Source of the DNA: Alphaproteobacteria bacterium
GTDB taxonomy: Bacteria; Pseudomonadota; Alphaproteobacteria; Sphingomonadales; Sphingomonadaceae
Reading direction: 5' to 3'
DNA: 6,567 nt
NCBI GenBank assembly: GCA_016650315.1
Contig: JAENVZ010000054.1
Coordinates: 1-6,567 of the forward strand
Positions 4,708-6,567 of the stretch are shown here, piece after piece (positions within the stretch are counted from its first letter, which is position 1; every line of letters starts with the position of its first letter). Both the position numbers and the translations under genes were made by a program. The notes beneath the pieces were generated by a model. The model saw only the letters and a program-made list of their open reading frames with translations. It was not told where the DNA came from and ran no database searches.

Positions 4708-6003
4708 ATGTCTGGTGACAATGCATTGCGAATCGCAATTGTCGGCTTGGGAACAGTCGGCGGCGGTGTCATTCGCCTGCTGGAAACCAACCGGGCGCTG
4801 ATTACCCGCCGTGCTGGACGACCAATCACCATCGCCGCGATTTCGGCGCGCGACAAGGCCAAGGATCGCGGCGTCGACCTGTCTCCCTATGAATGGGTGG
4901 ACGATATGAGCGATCTTGCCGCGCGCGACGACATCGATGCGATCGTCGAACTGATCGGCGGCGCGGACGGTCCCGCCCTGACGCTTGCCCGGCAATGTCT
5001 GGCCGCGCACAAACCCTTCGTGACCGCCAACAAGGCGATGATCGCCCATCATGGCCTGGGCCTTGCGAAAGACGCCGAAAAGGCTGGTGTCGCGCTGAAA
5101 TATGAAGCGGCGGTGGCAGGCGGCATCCCGGTGATCAAGGGTCTGCGCGAAGGGGCTGCGGCCAACGCCATCAGTCGCGTCTATGGTATATTGAACGGCA
5201 CCTGCAATTACATCCTCACCACGATGGAAAAGGAGGGCCATGCCTTTGCCGATGTGCTGAAAGATGCGCAGGATCTGGGCTATGCGGAAAGTGATCCGAC
5301 CTTTGACATTGACGGGATCGATGCCGCGCACAAGCTGTCGATTCTTGCCAGCCTGTCCTTTGGCACTGCCCTGGACTTCGATAATGTTGAAGTCACAGGC
5401 ATCCGCCATATCATCGCCGCCGACATCGCCGAAGCCGCGGCGCTTGGGTTCCGCATCCGCCTGGTCGGCATGGCCGAGACGGTTGACGGCGAACTGTTCC
5501 AGCGCGTCCATCCGATGCTGGTGCCGCTGGGCCATCCCCTCTCCCATGTCGATGGGTCGTTGAATGCAGTCGTCGCCGAGGGTAATTTCGTCGGCCGCCT
5601 GTTCTTTCAAGGTGCCGGTGCGGGTGATGGCCCAACAGCATCGGCCGTGGTTGCCGACCTGATCGATGTCGCTCGGGGCGAATACGGCCCCGCTTTCGCC
5701 ATGCCGGTCGATTCCCTTGACCGGCTGCCACGGGCGAACACAGACAAGCGGGCTGGCCGCGCTTATCTGCGTTTCCGCGTCAAGGACGAACCGGGTGTTC
5801 TTGCTGAAATTGCGGCCGCCACGCGCGATGCAGGGGTATCGATCGAAAGCCTGATCCAACGTGGAGCGACCGATGCCGATGGCGTTCTGGTTGCCATCGT
5901 CACCCATGTCGGCGCGGAATCATGCGTTACGGACACGCTGAACCGGCTACGTGGATCAGACAGCCTGCTCGATGAACCGATGGTGATGCATATATTGGAT
6001 TGA
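4708..6003 (+). CDS. hom: Homoserine dehydrogenase with C-terminal ACT domain
   Basis: The enzyme reduces aspartate-4-semialdehyde to homoserine with NAD(P)H, the committed step towards threonine and methionine, in the cytoplasm. The 431-residue length is that of monofunctional bacterial Hom; there is no aspartokinase domain as in ThrA. The N-terminal Rossmann domain has IVGLGTVGGGV (11-21). TANKA (106-110) carries Lys109, the conserved lysine next to the cofactor. The catalytic/dimer domain holds NGTCNYIL (163-170) and the family signature GYAESDPTFDIDGIDAAHK (191-209), in which Asp205 and Lys209 have the spacing of the catalytic Asp219/Lys223 pair of yeast Hom6. The ACT domain starts near 351 (YLRFRVKDEPGVLAEIAAAT at 353-372) and in this family usually mediates feedback inhibition, typically by threonine. 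The gene follows the exported-protein gene by 68 bp on the same strand and could be cotranscribed with it. All key residues are present and the gene is intact. Confidence 0.97.
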   Translation: MSGDNALRIAIVGLGTVGGGVIRLLETNRALITRRAGRPITIAAISARDKAKDRGVDLSPYEWVDDMSDLAARDDIDAIVELIGGADGPALTLARQCLAAHKPFVTANKAMIAHHGLGLAKDAEKAGVALKYEAAVAGGIPVIKGLREGAAANAISRVYGILNGTCNYILTTMEKEGHAFADVLKDAQDLGYAESDPTFDIDGIDAAHKLSILASLSFGTALDFDNVEVTGIRHIIAADIAEAAALGFRIRLVGMAETVDGELFQRVHPMLVPLGHPLSHVDGSLNAVVAEGNFVGRLFFQGAGAGDGPTASAVVADLIDVARGEYGPAFAMPVDSLDRLPRANTDKRAGRAYLRFRVKDEPGVLAEIAAATRDAGVSIESLIQRGATDADGVLVAIVTHVGAESCVTDTLNRLRGSDSLLDEPMVMHILD

Positions 6004-6013
6004 GGCGGCACCC

Positions 6014-6567
6014 TCAGCCGAAGTTGACGCTTTCGAAGCGGATAGCCTCGCCCACTGCATCGTTGGCAAGCTGGTCTTCCCACATCATTTTGTGTCCGCG
6101 CACAATTGTCCCGACAGCCTTTCCGGTCAATTCCATGCCCGTGAAAGGCGACCAGCCGCAGCGCGAGGCAAGCCAGCCTTCGCTGACCGTCCAGCGTTTT
6201 TTCAGGTCTACGACGCTGAAATCCGCGTCGTACCCAACCGCGATGCGGCCCTTGGTAACAAGGCCAAAGACCCGCTGGGGTCCGGCGCTGGTCAGGTCGA
6301 TGACCCGCTGCAACGTCGTGCGCCCCGCCGCCACATGGTCGAGCAACAGTGGAAGGAGCGTCTGCACACCCGGCATCCCGCTTGGCGAGGCGGGATAGGT
6401 TCGCGCCTTTTCCTCCAGCGTGTGCGGCGCATGATCCGACCCGATCACATCGGGCACGCCCTGATTCAGCCAGTGCCAAAGGCCATCGCGGTGCGCGGCG
6501 GAGCGAATCGGCGGGTTCATCTGCGCATGACTGCCCAGCCGGGGATAGGCATCCTCCGCCGCCAGCG
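6014..6567 (-). CDS. pyrC: Dihydroorotase, 3' part, cut by the right edge
   Basis: Dihydroorotase cyclises N-carbamoyl-aspartate to dihydroorotate, the third step of pyrimidine synthesis, in the cytoplasm. The window holds 183 C-terminal residues of a protein normally about 430 long; the start and the N-terminal HxH zinc ligands are off-window. The visible frame begins LAAEDAYPRLGSHAQMNPPI and continues through the class I motif GSDHAPHTLEEK (from about 6442 downwards), whose Asp is the catalytic/metal residue. SPSGMPGVQTLLPLLLDHV, LTSAGPQRVFGL and GRIAVGYDADFSVVDL follow. ASRCGWSPFTG and GTIVRGHKMMW mark the C-terminal beta-sandwich of the amidohydrolase fold. Because DHAPH is intact, it looks like an active enzyme rather than the inactive PyrX-type partner of aspartate carbamoyltransferase, although the missing zinc ligands leave this open. 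It converges on hom with 10 bp between stop codons. In many bacteria pyrB lies just upstream of this gene, which would be beyond the right edge. Confidence 0.95.
   Translation of the reverse strand, partial: LAAEDAYPRLGSHAQMNPPIRSAAHRDGLWHWLNQGVPDVIGSDHAPHTLEEKARTYPASPSGMPGVQTLLPLLLDHVAAGRTTLQRVIDLTSAGPQRVFGLVTKGRIAVGYDADFSVVDLKKRWTVSEGWLASRCGWSPFTGMELTGKAVGTIVRGHKMMWEDQLANDAVGEAIRFESVNFG

Noticed and set aside
4636..5907. A long open frame (423 codons) antisense to hom.
   Set aside because: It is the mirror of a high-GC gene with strong codon bias; its translation shows no family motif, and hom on the other strand carries every catalytic signature.

Overview
The window looks like chromosomal DNA of an alphaproteobacterium, most likely a sphingomonad (order Sphingomonadales). 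The pointers are moderately high GC, a tonB-exbB-exbD-exbD cluster typical of organisms rich in TonB-dependent receptors, protein sequences that resemble sphingomonad versions of each family, and a palindromic repeat (core GTGTCGAGCGAAGTCGAGAC) that I remember as dispersed in sphingomonad genomes. The genus cannot be fixed by eye.

Layout from left to right. (1) 2-688, plus strand: the 3' part of a uroporphyrinogen-III C-methyltransferase gene (siroheme/corrinoid branch), cut by the left edge. (2) 689-1002: a gene-free stretch holding a roughly 131-bp palindromic repeat element (793-923) and a strong terminator (946-970) that serves the operon arriving from the right. (3) 1003-3529, minus strand: a four-gene operon in transcription order tonB, exbB, exbD, exbD. 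This is the inner-membrane, proton-driven machine that energises outer-membrane TonB-dependent transporters. Hairpins sit in the tonB-exbB gap and in the exbB-exbD gap. (4) 3530-3772: the divergent intergenic region. (5) 3773-4639, plus strand: an exported protein of unknown function. (6) 4708-6003, plus strand: a complete homoserine dehydrogenase with an ACT domain. (7) 6014-6567, minus strand: the 3' part of a dihydroorotase gene, cut by the right edge and convergent with hom across only 10 bp.

Functionally this is mostly core metabolism (tetrapyrrole methylation, threonine/methionine precursor synthesis, pyrimidine synthesis) around one envelope-energy operon. I see no phage, CRISPR, transposase or defence genes, and nothing that amounts to a new multi-gene system. 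The points worth a second look are the composite palindromic repeat, the hairpins between the operon's genes, the two unlike ExbD paralogues, a C8 homopolymer inside tonB, and the uncharacterised exported protein.
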